DNA from: Humibacter sp. RRB41
Lineage (GTDB): Bacteria > Actinomycetota > Actinomycetes > Actinomycetales > Microbacteriaceae
DNA length: 64,000 nt
Assembly (NCBI RefSeq): GCF_022761015.1
Contig: NZ_JAKWJQ010000001.1
Span: 806,001 to 870,000 of the forward strand
Direction of reading: 5' to 3'
Part shown: positions 37,020-46,254 of the stretch, in pieces
Layout of the letters: each line of letters begins with the position of its first letter
Numbering within the stretch: position 1 is the first letter of the stretch
Translations under genes and position numbers: made by a program
Notes under the pieces: generated by a model
Seen by the model: only the letters and a program-made list of their open reading frames with translations
Told to the model about the DNA's origin: nothing
Database searches by the model: none

Positions 37020-37787
37020 ATGAGTGATCCGAACCGGGACGACAGCTCCCCGAAGCAGCCCGTGCCAGAGGGCGTCAACCTGCTGGGCACGCCCGAGCGG
37101 GTTCGGGAGAACACGGATGCCGACCGCAAGCGGTACGCGGTCGGCCCGTTCGGTCAGGCCTGGCTGTGGACCATCGGCATCATCCTGTCGGTGACGGGTC
37201 TGTACAAGGTCATCGCCGGTCCGCTTCTCGCGTCGGCCTTGCCGACGACCAAAGGCGTCGTGCTGGGCTGGATCACCATTCCCGCGCGCACCATCACCTA
37301 CGCGCCGAAGATCGCGTACGAGGTCGACGGCAAGACGTACCATTTCGTGGCGGGAACGGTGGTCTCCACACTGACCGACGCACCAGAGACCGTCCCCGTG
37401 AGCTACGTGCCGTTCTCGCCGTCATCCGCCATCTGGAACGGCGGCGAGTGGTGGTTCGTGTTCCGGGACGTCTATCTCATGGTCGTGCTGATCCTCGGCC
37501 TCATCCTGGTGGTCGTCGCGATCTACCAGTGGCGCATCCGGGGCTCGTGGAGACCGTCGTCGCCCGAAGCGGGCATGAGGATGCACCGGCTGTTGATCTG
37601 GCTCGGCGTCATCGTGGCGGTAGCGGGATTCGCGTGGTTGATCTCCGGATACGCGGAACCGGCATCCTGGTTCATTCCTCCCGACCCCAATGCGCTCGCC
37701 GCATTCGTCGCCGCCATCGGCGTCGCACTGCTGGTGACGGGGTTGCACTACCGCAAGGCGGCGCGTCTCACGCCAGCGCCGGGATGA
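37020..37787 (+). CDS. DUF3592 membrane protein, longer form
   Basis: This protein has 255 residues and four helices (about 45-72, 145-168, 193-212 and 224-243). Between helices 1 and 2 is the DUF3592 external domain (TTKGVVLGWITIPARTITYAPKIAYEVDGKTYHFVAG...VPVSYVPFSPSSAIWNGG). It shares this domain with the protein at 35122 but has a different outer layout. The 3' end overlaps the convergent oxidoreductase gene by 20 nt. Function unknown. Confidence 0.78.
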   Translation: MSDPNRDDSSPKQPVPEGVNLLGTPERVRENTDADRKRYAVGPFGQAWLWTIGIILSVTGLYKVIAGPLLASALPTTKGVVLGWITIPARTITYAPKIAYEVDGKTYHFVAGTVVSTLTDAPETVPVSYVPFSPSSAIWNGGEWWFVFRDVYLMVVLILGLILVVVAIYQWRIRGSWRPSSPEAGMRMHRLLIWLGVIVAVAGFAWLISGYAEPASWFIPPDPNALAAFVAAIGVALLVTGLHYRKAARLTPAPG

Positions 37788-38754
37788 CCTCCCGCTCGAA
37801 CAGCTCCCACCCTGAGGTGTCGTAGGCGAGCTCCGGGAAGTAATGGATGCTGTACCCCAGCCCGTGCGCGGCCCGCGTCTGCAGGCGCTCGACGATCTGC
37901 TCCGGCGTGCCGAAGGCATCCGAGCCGAGGTACTCCCGCTGAATGCGGTCCGCCTGCTCGTCACCGACGTGCGGGCGCAGACGGGCGATCACGGCATCAA
38001 GCCGCTCTCGCGCTTCGGACTCGGTGGCGGCGACGATCGTGTTGAAGTTCGAGGAGCGGGTGATCGTTCCGAAGTCCCGGCCGAGGGTGTCGCAGTGGGC
38101 GCGCAGAACCTCGGACTTGTGGTCGAAGTCCTCGAGGCTTCCGGCGAAGTTGGTGTAGCTCGCGAACTGCGCCGCGATCTTCAGTGTGACCTTCTCGCCG
38201 CCGCCTGCAACCCAGATCGGGATGCCGCCGGCCTGCAGCGGCAGAGGGCGCACGATTGCGCCGTCGACGTCGTAGTGCCGTCCGTGCAGGGTCGCGCTGC
38301 CCGTCGTCCATGCCTGGTGCATGATGTCGACTCCCTCGCGCAACATCCGCAGCCGGTCAGGCACCTCGGGGAAGCCGTAGCCATACGCCCGCCACTCGTG
38401 CTCGTACCAGCCGCCGCCGATGCCCATCTCAACGCGGCCGCCTGAGACGTGGTCGACCGTCGCCGCCACCTTCGCAAGATACGCGGGGTTGCGGTAGCCC
38501 ATGCACGTGCACATCTGCCCGAGACGGATGCGCGAGGTCGAAGCGCCGAACGCCGACATCAGCGTCCACGCCTCGTGGGTCGCCTCCTCGCTCGGCACCG
38601 GCGTGGTGTGGAAGTGGTCGTAGACCCACAGCGACTCCCACGGACCGGCATCCGCCCGCTGCGCGAGCGTGCGCATCGTCGACCACTGCTCGGTCTCATC
38701 GATGCCGACCAGATCGAACCGCCAGCCTTGGGGAAGAAACGTTCCGAATCGCAT
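37768..38754 (-). CDS. LLM-class F420-dependent oxidoreductase
   Basis: This protein has 328 residues with the TIM-barrel pattern of luciferase-like monooxygenases: MRFGTFLPQG, SLWVYDHFHTTP, RIRLGQMCTCMGYRNPAYLAKVAATVDHVSGGRVEMGIGGGW and IPIWVAGGGEKVTLKIAAQFA. The DHF strand and the histidine in ATVDHVSGGR fit the F420-binding type common in actinobacteria. Substrate unknown. It stands alone on the minus strand between the secretion locus and the str operon. Confidence 0.88.
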   Translation of the reverse strand: MRFGTFLPQGWRFDLVGIDETEQWSTMRTLAQRADAGPWESLWVYDHFHTTPVPSEEATHEAWTLMSAFGASTSRIRLGQMCTCMGYRNPAYLAKVAATVDHVSGGRVEMGIGGGWYEHEWRAYGYGFPEVPDRLRMLREGVDIMHQAWTTGSATLHGRHYDVDGAIVRPLPLQAGGIPIWVAGGGEKVTLKIAAQFASYTNFAGSLEDFDHKSEVLRAHCDTLGRDFGTITRSSNFNTIVAATESEARERLDAVIARLRPHVGDEQADRIQREYLGSDAFGTPEQIVERLQTRAAHGLGYSIHYFPELAYDTSGWELFEREVIPALA

Positions 38755-38843
38755 GAGGCAACGCTAGCGCGCGGGCGGTGTCCGCGTGCCGTCGCCTTCG
38801 AAGCTGTCCGCGGCCGGCGCATAGCGCACGCTTCCGGCTGCGT

Positions 38844-38872
38844 TTGTCGCGACACGCAGCATCGGGTAAGCT
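38844..38872 (+). promoter_or_regulatory. probable promoter of the rpsL-rpsG-fusA operon
   Basis: TTGTCG (38844-38849), 17 nt, TAAGCT (38867-38872). The start would be near 38879, about 230 nt before rpsL. Confidence 0.5.
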
Positions 38873-39009
38873 GGGCGAGGTGTGCGCTCTGAGCGCGCTT
38901 GAACCGTGCCCGCCGCGTGACGCAAGTCGCCAGGTGCAACGGAACCAGCGAGGTCCGAAACCACACTGTTTACGGGAGCCTTGCACTCGCGGGTTACCCC
39001 CACGGCATA

Positions 39010-39052
39010 CCCACCACTATAAAGAGGCCGCTCTTCTGCGGCATCCGGTGGG
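39010..39052 (+). promoter_or_regulatory. nested hairpin in the rpsL leader
   Basis: CCCACC (39010-39015) pairs with GGTGGG (39047-39052), enclosing GCCGC (39027-39031) and GCGGC (39038-39042) around a TCTTCT loop. It could be an S7 or S12 feedback site or an attenuator; this is a guess from place and structure. Confidence 0.35.
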
Positions 39053-39109
39053 TCGCGATGTGAAACAGATCATCAAAGCTGTCACCGTGCAGCATCACTA
39101 GGAGAAACA

Positions 39110-39484
39110 GTGCCAACGATTCAGCAGTTGGTCCGAAAGGGCCGCCAGCCGAAGGTCTCGAAGACCAAGGCGCCGGCGCTCAAGGCCAACCCGCAGCAGC
39201 GCGGTGTGTGCACCCGCGTCTACACCACCACCCCGAAGAAGCCGAACTCCGCGCTCCGCAAGGTCGCCCGTGTGAAGCTCTCCAACGGCACCGAGGTCAC
39301 CGCCTACATCCCCGGCGAGGGCCACAACCTGCAGGAGCACTCGATGGTGCTCGTTCGCGGCGGTCGTGTGAAGGACCTCCCCGGCGTGCGCTACAAGATC
39401 ATCCGCGGCGCGCTCGATACTCAGGCCGTGAAGAACCGCAAGCAGGCTCGTAGCCGCTACGGCGCGAAGATGGAGAAGAAGTAA
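39110..39484 (+). CDS. rpsL: ribosomal protein S12
   Basis: This protein has 124 residues and matches S12 throughout: [52 protein letters not shown] and [20 protein letters not shown]12 sits at the decoding centre of the 30S subunit. Lysines at the streptomycin positions (TPKKPNS and RVKDLPG) are unchanged, so streptomycin sensitivity is expected. GTG start with AGGAG upstream. Its TAA overlaps the rpsG ATG by one base. Confidence 0.98.
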   Translation: MPTIQQLVRKGRQPKVSKTKAPALKANPQQRGVCTRVYTTTPKKPNSALRKVARVKLSNGTEVTAYIPGEGHNLQEHSMVLVRGGRVKDLPGVRYKIIRGALDTQAVKNRKQARSRYGAKMEKK

Positions 39485-39954
39485 TGCCTCGCAAGGGTCC
39501 CGCTCCCAAGCGCCCCGTGGTCGCCGACCCGGTATACGGTGCTCCCATCGTCAGCCAGCTGGTCAACAAGATCCTGAAGGACGGCAAGAAGTCCCTCGCC
39601 GAGAGCATCGTCTACGACGCGCTCGAGGGTGTCGCAGCCAAGAACGGTCAGGATGCCGTCGCCACGCTCAAGAAGGCGCTCGACAACGTGCGCCCCACCA
39701 TCGAAGTCAAGAGCCGCCGCGTCGGTGGTTCGACCTACCAGGTCCCGGTCGAGGTCAAGCCGCACCGCGCGAACACGCTCGCGCTGCGCTGGCTGACCAG
39801 CTACGCGAAAGCCCGTCGTGAGCGCACGATGACCGAGCGTCTGACCAACGAGATCCTTGACGCCAGCAACGGCCTCGGCGCCGCTGTGAAGCGTCGTGAA
39901 GACACGCACAAGATGGCCGAGTCGAACCGCGCGTTCGCGCACTACCGCTGGTAA
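39484..39954 (+). CDS. rpsG: ribosomal protein S7
   Basis: This protein has 156 residues and matches S7: [58 protein letters not shown] and [21 protein letters not shown]7 starts assembly of the 30S head and in many bacteria represses its own operon. The TAATG overlap with rpsL couples their translation. fusA follows after 146 nt. Confidence 0.98.
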   Translation: MPRKGPAPKRPVVADPVYGAPIVSQLVNKILKDGKKSLAESIVYDALEGVAAKNGQDAVATLKKALDNVRPTIEVKSRRVGGSTYQVPVEVKPHRANTLALRWLTSYAKARRERTMTERLTNEILDASNGLGAAVKRREDTHKMAESNRAFAHYRW

Positions 39955-40100
39955 CCAGCGGCTTCGTCGCCGGAACAAAATCGGCCCGAAACGGGTTGTA
40001 ACAGTCAGACGCACGGGGCGGCCGGATGTCTTTTCCCCGCCCCGCGCGCCGGCTGAACGAGCCGGCAGCAAACCCCTTTGAATCCTCCGGAGGAAACCCC

Positions 40101-42215
40101 GTGGCACAAGACGTGCTCACCGACCTGAAGAAGGTCCGCAACATCGGCATCATGGCCCACATCGATGCCGGCAAGACCACTACGACCGAGCGCATCCTGT
40201 TCTACACGGGCGTCAACCACAAGATCGGCGAGACCCACGACGGTGCGTCGACGACCGACTGGATGGAGCAGGAGAAGGAGCGCGGCATCACCATCACGTC
40301 CGCGGCCGTGACCTGTTTCTGGAACAAGAACCAGATCAACATCATCGACACCCCCGGACACGTCGACTTCACCGTCGAGGTGGAGCGTTCGCTTCGCGTG
40401 CTCGATGGCGCCGTCGCCGTCTTCGACGGCAAGGAGGGCGTCGAGCCCCAGTCCGAGACCGTCTGGCGTCAGGCCGACAAGTACAACGTTCCGCGCATCT
40501 GCTTCGTCAACAAGATGGACAAGCTCGGCGCCGACTTCTACTACACGGTCGACACCATCGTCAGCCGCCTCGGCGCCAAGCCGCTGGTCCTCCAGCTGCC
40601 GATCGGCTCCGAGTCCGACTTCGAGGGCGTCGTCGACCTGGTCGAGATGCGCGCGCTCACCTGGCGTGGAGACGCAAAGGGCGACGTTCAGATGGGCGCC
40701 AAGTACGCCATCGAAGAGATCCCCGCCGACCTCGTCGAGAAGGCCCAGGAGTACCGCCAGGTGCTGCTCGAGACCGTCGCCGAGACCGACGACGTGCTGC
40801 TCGAGAAGTTCTTCGGTGGTGAGGAGCTCACGGTCGCCGAGATCAAGGGCGCCATCCGCAAGCTCACCGTGAACAGCGAGATCTACCCCGTTCTCTGCGG
40901 CTCGGCCTTCAAGAACCGTGGCGTGCAGCCGATGCTCGACGCTGTGATCGACTACCTCCCGTCGCCGCTCGACGTGCCGGCCATCGAGGCGCACGACCCG
41001 CGCGACGAAGAGAAGGTCATCCTCCGCCACGCCGACGCCGCTGAGCCGTTCGCGGCTCTCGCATTCAAGGTCGCCGTTCACCCCTTCTTCGGCCGCCTCA
41101 CCTACGTTCGCGTGTACTCCGGTCACGTCGACAGTGGTTCGGGTGTCGTCAACTCGACCAAGGGCAAGAAGGAGCGCATCGGGAAGATCTTCCAGATGCA
41201 CGCCAACAAGGAGAACCCGGTCGACTTCGTCACCGCCGGCAACATCTACGCCGTGATCGGCCTGAAGGACACCACGACCGGTGACACCCTGTGCGACCCG
41301 GACAAGCAGGTCGTCCTCGAATCGATGACGTTCCCCGAGCCGGTGATCGAGGTCGCGATCGAGCCGAAGACCAAGGCCGACCAGGAGAAGCTGGGCACCG
41401 CGATCCAGAAGCTCGCCGAGGAAGACCCGACGTTCCGCACCGAGCAGAACCAGGAGACCGGTCAGACGGTCATCAAGGGTATGGGCGAGCTTCACCTCGA
41501 CATCCTGGTCGATCGCATGAAGCGTGAGTTCAACGTCGAGGCGAACGTCGGAAAGCCGCAGGTCGCGTACCGCGAGACGATCCGTCGTGCCGTCGAGAAG
41601 TACGACTACACGCACAAGAAGCAGACCGGTGGTTCTGGCCAGTTCGCGAAGATCCAGATCACGATCGAGCCGCTCGACGTCACTCCTGAGACGAGCTACG
41701 AGTTCGTCAACGCCGTGACCGGTGGTCGCGTGCCGCGTGAGTACATCCCTTCGGTTGACCACGGCATCCAGGACGCGATGCAGGTCGGCGTGCTCGCCGG
41801 TTACCCGACGGTCGGCGTCAAGGCGACCCTCGTCGACGGCGCTTCGCACGACGTCGACTCCTCGGAGATGGCGTTCAAGATCGCCGGTTCGATGGCGTAC
41901 AAGGAAGCCGCCCGCAGGGCGGATCCCGTGCTCCTCGAGCCGTTGATGGCCGTCGAGGTTCGCACGCCTGACGAGTACATGGGCGATGTGATCGGTGACC
42001 TCAACTCACGTCGAGGCCAGATCCAGTCGATGGAGGACGCGAGCGGTGTCAAGGTGATCCGCGCCAACGTTCCGCTGTCGGAGATGTTCGGATACATCGG
42101 CGACCTGCGGTCGAAGACCTCGGGCCGTGCCGTCTACTCGATGACGTTCGACAGCTACGCGGAGGTCCCGAAGGCTGTGGCCGAAGAGATCGTCCAGAAA
42201 AGCAAGGGCGAGTAA
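40101..42215 (+). CDS. fusA: elongation factor G
   Basis: This protein has 704 residues. The G domain shows [49 protein letters not shown] and NKMDKLGAD; later domains show [18 protein letters not shown] and the C-terminal RGQIQSMED...[20 protein letters not shown] moves tRNA and mRNA through the ribosome using GTP. GTG 40101 has GGAGGAAA upstream and gives the family's [17 protein letters not shown] start; the frame is open further upstream but non-coding. Confidence 0.98.
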   Translation: MAQDVLTDLKKVRNIGIMAHIDAGKTTTTERILFYTGVNHKIGETHDGASTTDWMEQEKERGITITSAAVTCFWNKNQINIIDTPGHVDFTVEVERSLRVLDGAVAVFDGKEGVEPQSETVWRQADKYNVPRICFVNKMDKLGADFYYTVDTIVSRLGAKPLVLQLPIGSESDFEGVVDLVEMRALTWRGDAKGDVQMGAKYAIEEIPADLVEKAQEYRQVLLETVAETDDVLLEKFFGGEELTVAEIKGAIRKLTVNSEIYPVLCGSAFKNRGVQPMLDAVIDYLPSPLDVPAIEAHDPRDEEKVILRHADAAEPFAALAFKVAVHPFFGRLTYVRVYSGHVDSGSGVVNSTKGKKERIGKIFQMHANKENPVDFVTAGNIYAVIGLKDTTTGDTLCDPDKQVVLESMTFPEPVIEVAIEPKTKADQEKLGTAIQKLAEEDPTFRTEQNQETGQTVIKGMGELHLDILVDRMKREFNVEANVGKPQVAYRETIRRAVEKYDYTHKKQTGGSGQFAKIQITIEPLDVTPETSYEFVNAVTGGRVPREYIPSVDHGIQDAMQVGVLAGYPTVGVKATLVDGASHDVDSSEMAFKIAGSMAYKEAARRADPVLLEPLMAVEVRTPDEYMGDVIGDLNSRRGQIQSMEDASGVKVIRANVPLSEMFGYIGDLRSKTSGRAVYSMTFDSYAEVPKAVAEEIVQKSKGE

Positions 42216-42290
42216 CACAGCCCGACCAGAGCAAACCATGCCCCGGCACGGCGCGCTCAGCAACATCCCGTAACATATACACGATCCCCG

Positions 42291-42296
42291 TAGAAT
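42291..42296 (+). promoter_or_regulatory. probable -10 element of a tuf promoter
   Basis: TAGAAT lies 58 nt before the tuf start in the 139-bp gap after fusA. The -35 region is not clear. Separate transcription of tuf is common. Confidence 0.4.
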
Positions 42297-42354
42297 GTCC
42301 GGCCGGTGAACGCCGCCCGCAGCTTCTACACGAGAGTCCTGAGGAGGACCCACA

Positions 42355-43548
42355 GTGGCTAAGGCCAAGTTCGAGCGGACTAAGCCGCACGTCAACATCG
42401 GAACGATCGGACACGTTGACCACGGCAAGACCACGCTCACCGCGGCGATCTCTAAGGTGCTCGCCGACAAGTATCCGTCGAACGTGAACGTCCCCCGTGA
42501 CTTCGCTTCGATCGACTCCGCTCCCGAGGAGCGTCAGCGCGGTATCACGATCAACATCTCGCACGTCGAGTACGAGACTCCGAAGCGCCACTACGCGCAC
42601 GTTGATGCCCCGGGTCACGCCGACTACATCAAGAACATGATCACCGGTGCCGCTCAGATGGACGGCGCGATCCTCGTGGTCGCGGCGACCGACGGTCCGA
42701 TGGCCCAGACGCGTGAGCATGTTCTGCTCGCCAAGCAGGTCGGCGTTCCCTACCTGCTGGTCGCGCTGAACAAGGCGGACATGGTCGACGACGAGGAGAT
42801 CCTGGAGCTCGTCGAGCTCGAGGTTCGCGACCTGCTGTCGAGCCAGAACTTCGACGGCGACAACGCCCCCGTGGTTCGTGTCTCCGGTCTGAAGGCTCTC
42901 GAGGGTGACGAGAAGTGGACGCAGTCCGTTCTCGACCTCATGGATGCCGTCGACGAGTCCATCCCGGACCCGGTGCGCGACAAGGACAAGCCGTTCCTGA
43001 TGCCCATCGAGGACGTCTTCACGATCACCGGTCGTGGAACTGTCGTCACGGGTCGCGCCGAGCGCGGCACGCTGAAGATCAACTCCGAGGTCGAGATCGT
43101 CGGCATCCGCCCGACGCAGAAGACCACGGTCACGGGTATCGAGATGTTCCACAAGCAGCTCGACGAGGCGTGGGCCGGCGAGAACTGTGGTCTGCTCCTC
43201 CGCGGCACCAAGCGCGAAGATGTCGAGCGCGGTCAGGTCGTCGTGAAGCCGGGTTCGGTCACGCCGCACACCGTGTTCGAGGGCACCGCCTACATCCTCT
43301 CCAAGGACGAGGGTGGGCGTCACAACCCGTTCTACGCGAACTACCGTCCGCAGTTCTACTTCCGCACCACCGACGTCACCGGCGTCATCTCGCTGCCCGA
43401 GGGCACCGAGATGGTCATGCCCGGCGACACCACCGACATGACGGTTGAGCTGATCCAGCCCATCGCCATGGAGGAGGGCCTCGGTTTCGCGATCCGTGAG
43501 GGTGGCCGCACCGTCGGCGCCGGAACGGTGACCAAGGTCATCAAGTAA
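42355..43548 (+). CDS. tuf: elongation factor Tu
   Basis: This protein has 397 residues. The G domain carries GHVDHGKTT (about 19-27), [26 protein letters not shown] and NKADMVDD; domains 2 and 3 show [13 protein letters not shown] and the final [20 protein letters not shown]-Tu brings aminoacyl-tRNA to the ribosome. The positions linked to elfamycin resistance that I can judge look wild-type. GTG 42355 has GAGGAGGA upstream. A strong terminator follows. Confidence 0.98.
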   Translation: MAKAKFERTKPHVNIGTIGHVDHGKTTLTAAISKVLADKYPSNVNVPRDFASIDSAPEERQRGITINISHVEYETPKRHYAHVDAPGHADYIKNMITGAAQMDGAILVVAATDGPMAQTREHVLLAKQVGVPYLLVALNKADMVDDEEILELVELEVRDLLSSQNFDGDNAPVVRVSGLKALEGDEKWTQSVLDLMDAVDESIPDPVRDKDKPFLMPIEDVFTITGRGTVVTGRAERGTLKINSEVEIVGIRPTQKTTVTGIEMFHKQLDEAWAGENCGLLLRGTKREDVERGQVVVKPGSVTPHTVFEGTAYILSKDEGGRHNPFYANYRPQFYFRTTDVTGVISLPEGTEMVMPGDTTDMTVELIQPIAMEEGLGFAIREGGRTVGAGTVTKVIK

Positions 43549-43599
43549 CGCCGATCGAGTAGCGCCGCGCACAGCGCGACGCGTATCGAGATCCACACC

Positions 43600-43635
43600 G
43601 ACAAGGGGTCGGGCCTTCTGGCCCGGCCCCTTGTC
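43600..43635 (+). terminator. tuf terminator
   Basis: A 16-bp stem with one mismatch (43600-43615 against 43620-43635) and a TTCT loop lies 52 nt after tuf. It begins GACAAGGGG and ends CCCCTTGTC. Confidence 0.8.
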
Positions 43636-43708
43636 GCATCTCTCGCACCCGTCCCCCATACAGGCGTCATTCGAGTAACACTCAAGAATCGTCTGATTGA
43701 ATACCCGC

Positions 43709-45532
43709 ATGCCCGAAACGACCGCTGCGCCGGCGCGCCTGACGAAGCGTTCTCGGCGACGCATCATCTGGTGGTCCGTGGCGGGCGTGATCGTGCTCCT
43801 GATCGCGTGTGGAGTGTGGGTCGCGGTGCGCGCACTGCAGGCGAAGGCCGAGCTCGAGGCATCCCTGCCCCTCGTCGACAAGGCGCAGTCGCAGATCACC
43901 TCGGGCGACTCGGCTGCCGCTGCGGCGACGACGCGCACCTTGGCTCGGCATCTGCACGCGGCTCGCGACGAGACGAGCGATCCGATCTGGCGAGCGGCCG
44001 AGATCATCCCCGGCGTTGGAGCGAACCTGTCGGCGGTGCGCCAGGTGGCGTGGGCGGCATCCGACGTCACGGACCGGTCGATCGCGCCGCTCGCGAAACT
44101 GGCCGGCACGATCAATCTCGCGAGCTTCACCCCCAAAGACGGAAAGGTCGATCTGAAGCCTCTGGCCACCGCAGCGCCGGCGGTGACCCGTGCGAACACG
44201 GCCCTGCAGTCGGACCTCGAGGTCGTACGTTCGATCGACACCTCCGGCACGATCGGCCCGGTGACCGATGCGGTGAACAAGCTGAGCGACGCGCTGGGCA
44301 AGGCGGGCGCAGTGACGGATGTCGCGAGCCGCGCCGCGCGTCTGCTTCCGGCCATGCTCGGGGCGGATGGCCCGCGCAACTACGTTCTCGTGTTTCAGAA
44401 CAACGCTGAGGCGCGGTCTACCGGCGGCATCGTCGGTGCACTCGCGCTCCTGCACACCGAAGACGGCAAGATCACGCTCGTTCGGCAGGCATCCACGAGC
44501 GACTTCACGCAGCTGCAGAGCCCAGCGGTCCCGTTGAACGCCGGCACGAAGAAGCTGTACGGGAATATCACGGGCGAGTTCGTGCAGGACACCACTCTCA
44601 CTCCGAACTTCGCCACGTCGGGCCAACTGGTGAGTGCGATGTGGCAAAAGCGATACGGCACGAAGGTCGACGGAGTGATCTCGCTGGATCCGGTAGCGCT
44701 CAGCTACATCCTGAAGGCGACGGGACCGGTCGACGTCGTCGATGGCGAGCAATTGACGAGCGACAACGCTGTGCAGGTGCTCCTGAGCGAGTCGTACGCC
44801 AAGTTCAGCGATCCGAAGCAGCAGGACGCATTCTTCGCGGCCTCCGCCGCCGCCGTCTTCACGAAGGTAGCGAGCGGGCAGTTCGACACCGCCACGATGC
44901 TGTCCGCGCTGACACAGGCCGGCGACGAGCGACGCGTGCTGCTGTGGAACGCGAAGAAGAGCGAGCAAGCAGTCGTGGCTGACACGACCCTCTCCGGTCC
45001 GCTCCCGACCAGCACGGGCAACGAACATCGATTCGGCGTCTACCTGAATGACGCCACTGGCGCGAAAATGGACTACTACCTGCACACCACCGTCGGGCTG
45101 GGCAGCGCGAAGTGCCGTTCTGACGGCCGCGCGAACTACCTGGTGCAGGTCACGCTCGCCAGCGATGCGCCGGAGGATGCCGCCACCTCGTTGCCCTGGT
45201 ACGTCACGGGCGCCGGCCTCGAGGGAGTGCCGGCGGGCGACACCTACACCACGGTCGCGGTCTACGCGCCGAAGGGATTCGTCACGGTCGGGGCGACCAC
45301 TGGCGGACAAAACGTCACGATCCAGCGGGCGACGGACGGCGGGCTCAGCGTGGCGCACGTGCTCGTCAAACTGACGCCTGGCCAGACCGCGACGTACGAC
45401 TTCCAGTTCGTGGGTGCGCCGGTGGTGGGAACGGCATCCGCCACCTCAACGCTCGACGCGGTGACCACACCCGGCGTGTGGGCGACCGACGTTCGCCGCG
45501 CCGCCTTCGGATGCTCGGACGTCTTGCGCTGA
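43709..45532 (+). CDS. DUF4012 domain membrane-anchored protein
   Basis: This protein has 607 residues. A basic N-terminus (LTKRSRRR) and one helix (about 20-42) anchor a large external part. The DUF4012 core is seen in RNYVLVFQNNAEARSTGGIVGALALL, FVQDTTLTPNFATSGQLVSAMWQKRYGTKVDGVISLDPVALSYILKATGPV and VLLWNAKKSEQAV. DUF4012 proteins lie beside glycosyltransferase clusters in many Gram-positive bacteria; their distant likeness to LytR-type proteins suggests a role in surface polymer handling. There is no ribosome site; TTGAAT lies 6 nt before ATG 43709, so the message may be leaderless. Confidence 0.87.
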   Translation: MPETTAAPARLTKRSRRRIIWWSVAGVIVLLIACGVWVAVRALQAKAELEASLPLVDKAQSQITSGDSAAAAATTRTLARHLHAARDETSDPIWRAAEIIPGVGANLSAVRQVAWAASDVTDRSIAPLAKLAGTINLASFTPKDGKVDLKPLATAAPAVTRANTALQSDLEVVRSIDTSGTIGPVTDAVNKLSDALGKAGAVTDVASRAARLLPAMLGADGPRNYVLVFQNNAEARSTGGIVGALALLHTEDGKITLVRQASTSDFTQLQSPAVPLNAGTKKLYGNITGEFVQDTTLTPNFATSGQLVSAMWQKRYGTKVDGVISLDPVALSYILKATGPVDVVDGEQLTSDNAVQVLLSESYAKFSDPKQQDAFFAASAAAVFTKVASGQFDTATMLSALTQAGDERRVLLWNAKKSEQAVVADTTLSGPLPTSTGNEHRFGVYLNDATGAKMDYYLHTTVGLGSAKCRSDGRANYLVQVTLASDAPEDAATSLPWYVTGAGLEGVPAGDTYTTVAVYAPKGFVTVGATTGGQNVTIQRATDGGLSVAHVLVKLTPGQTATYDFQFVGAPVVGTASATSTLDAVTTPGVWATDVRRAAFGCSDVLR

Positions 45533-45649
45533 TCCCCGGCGAAACGCCGCCTTCACGGGTCACACCCGATCGGGGGAGTGGTGCAGTTTGTCGCTCTCGA
45601 TAAACTAGAGCTACCCGAATTTGCCTCCCAAACCCGAAGGTAGGCTCCA

Positions 45650-45934
45650 ATGAAACGCCGTCTTTTGGCGTGCCTCGGCGGACTCGGAGTGGTGGCTGCT
45701 GTCACTCTCTCCGCGCCTCTCGCCGCGAGCGCCGACACCTACGTACCACCGGATCCCTGCGGTTGCAGCAACGTTCCGACCAAGGTCATCGATGTTGACC
45801 CGAGTCCGAGCAACGCTCTCGCAGACACCGGCAGCGCCATCTCATGGCCGCTCATCGGCCTCGCCGGTGCAGCAGTCGTCGTCGGCGGAGGATCGATCTT
45901 CATCTCGCGACGTCACGCTCGTCGATCGAGCTGA
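45650..45934 (+). CDS. small sortase-type surface protein (LADTG signal)
   Basis: This protein has 94 residues. A signal peptide (MKRRLLACLGGLGVVAAVTLSAPLAASA) is followed by a ~30-residue mature part with three cysteines or near neighbours (DPCGCSNVP), then LADTG, a hydrophobic helix and RRHARRSS. This is a complete cell-wall sorting signal of the LAxTG type used by actinobacterial class E sortases. The mature region is extremely short, so it may act as a linker or tag for something larger. No sortase gene is in the window. Confidence 0.83.
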   Translation: MKRRLLACLGGLGVVAAVTLSAPLAASADTYVPPDPCGCSNVPTKVIDVDPSPSNALADTGSAISWPLIGLAGAAVVVGGGSIFISRRHARRSS

Positions 45935-46254
45935 CGCCCGAGTCCCTGTCGACGCGCTGAAAGCACCCGACGCGGTGGGTCACCTGTGCCCGTTTCTCCG
46001 CGTCTGGTGACCTTCTCTTTATGCCCCTAACTAGGGACATGAGAATTACTCAACGCTGGATATACTCGCCTTATTGAGGTTTACTCAGCCCCTTCCCGAG
46101 GCAAGAAAGTGGGAAGAGGCGAAGGTCCTCACAAGTGGTTACCCGAACCCGAGGCACCTGGTGGCTTCATCGGCACGGGCGGCGCGCAAACCCGAATTGT
46201 GCGCCGCCCCTAAGTGTCGATCCGCTGAGTGCCTGCATGCCCTGGGGGGCGCGC
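45935..46254 (+). other. intergenic region before the sugar transferase
   Basis: This 320-bp gap has no convincing gene. TATACT at 46061-46066, with TG four bases before it, is the best -10 candidate; a -35 is not clear. Two TTACTCA motifs (46046 and about 46081) flank it. The leader from there to the start at 46255 would be about 180 nt. Confidence 0.5.

Larger units (their letters stand above)
38755..39109 (+). other. rpsL upstream region and leader
   Basis: These 355 bp contain no believable gene. They hold the rpsL promoter near the left, a leader of about 230 nt, and a nested hairpin near 39010-39052. The leader is less GC-rich towards the rpsL start. Confidence 0.6.

Noticed and set aside
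27382-37787. Secretion locus as a prophage or integrative element
   Set aside because: No integrase, tRNA, attachment repeats or phage structural genes were seen; GC content is like that of neighbours.
39210-39390. Possible streptomycin-resistance changes in rpsL
   Set aside because: Both key lysines (TPKKPNS and RVKDLPG) are present.
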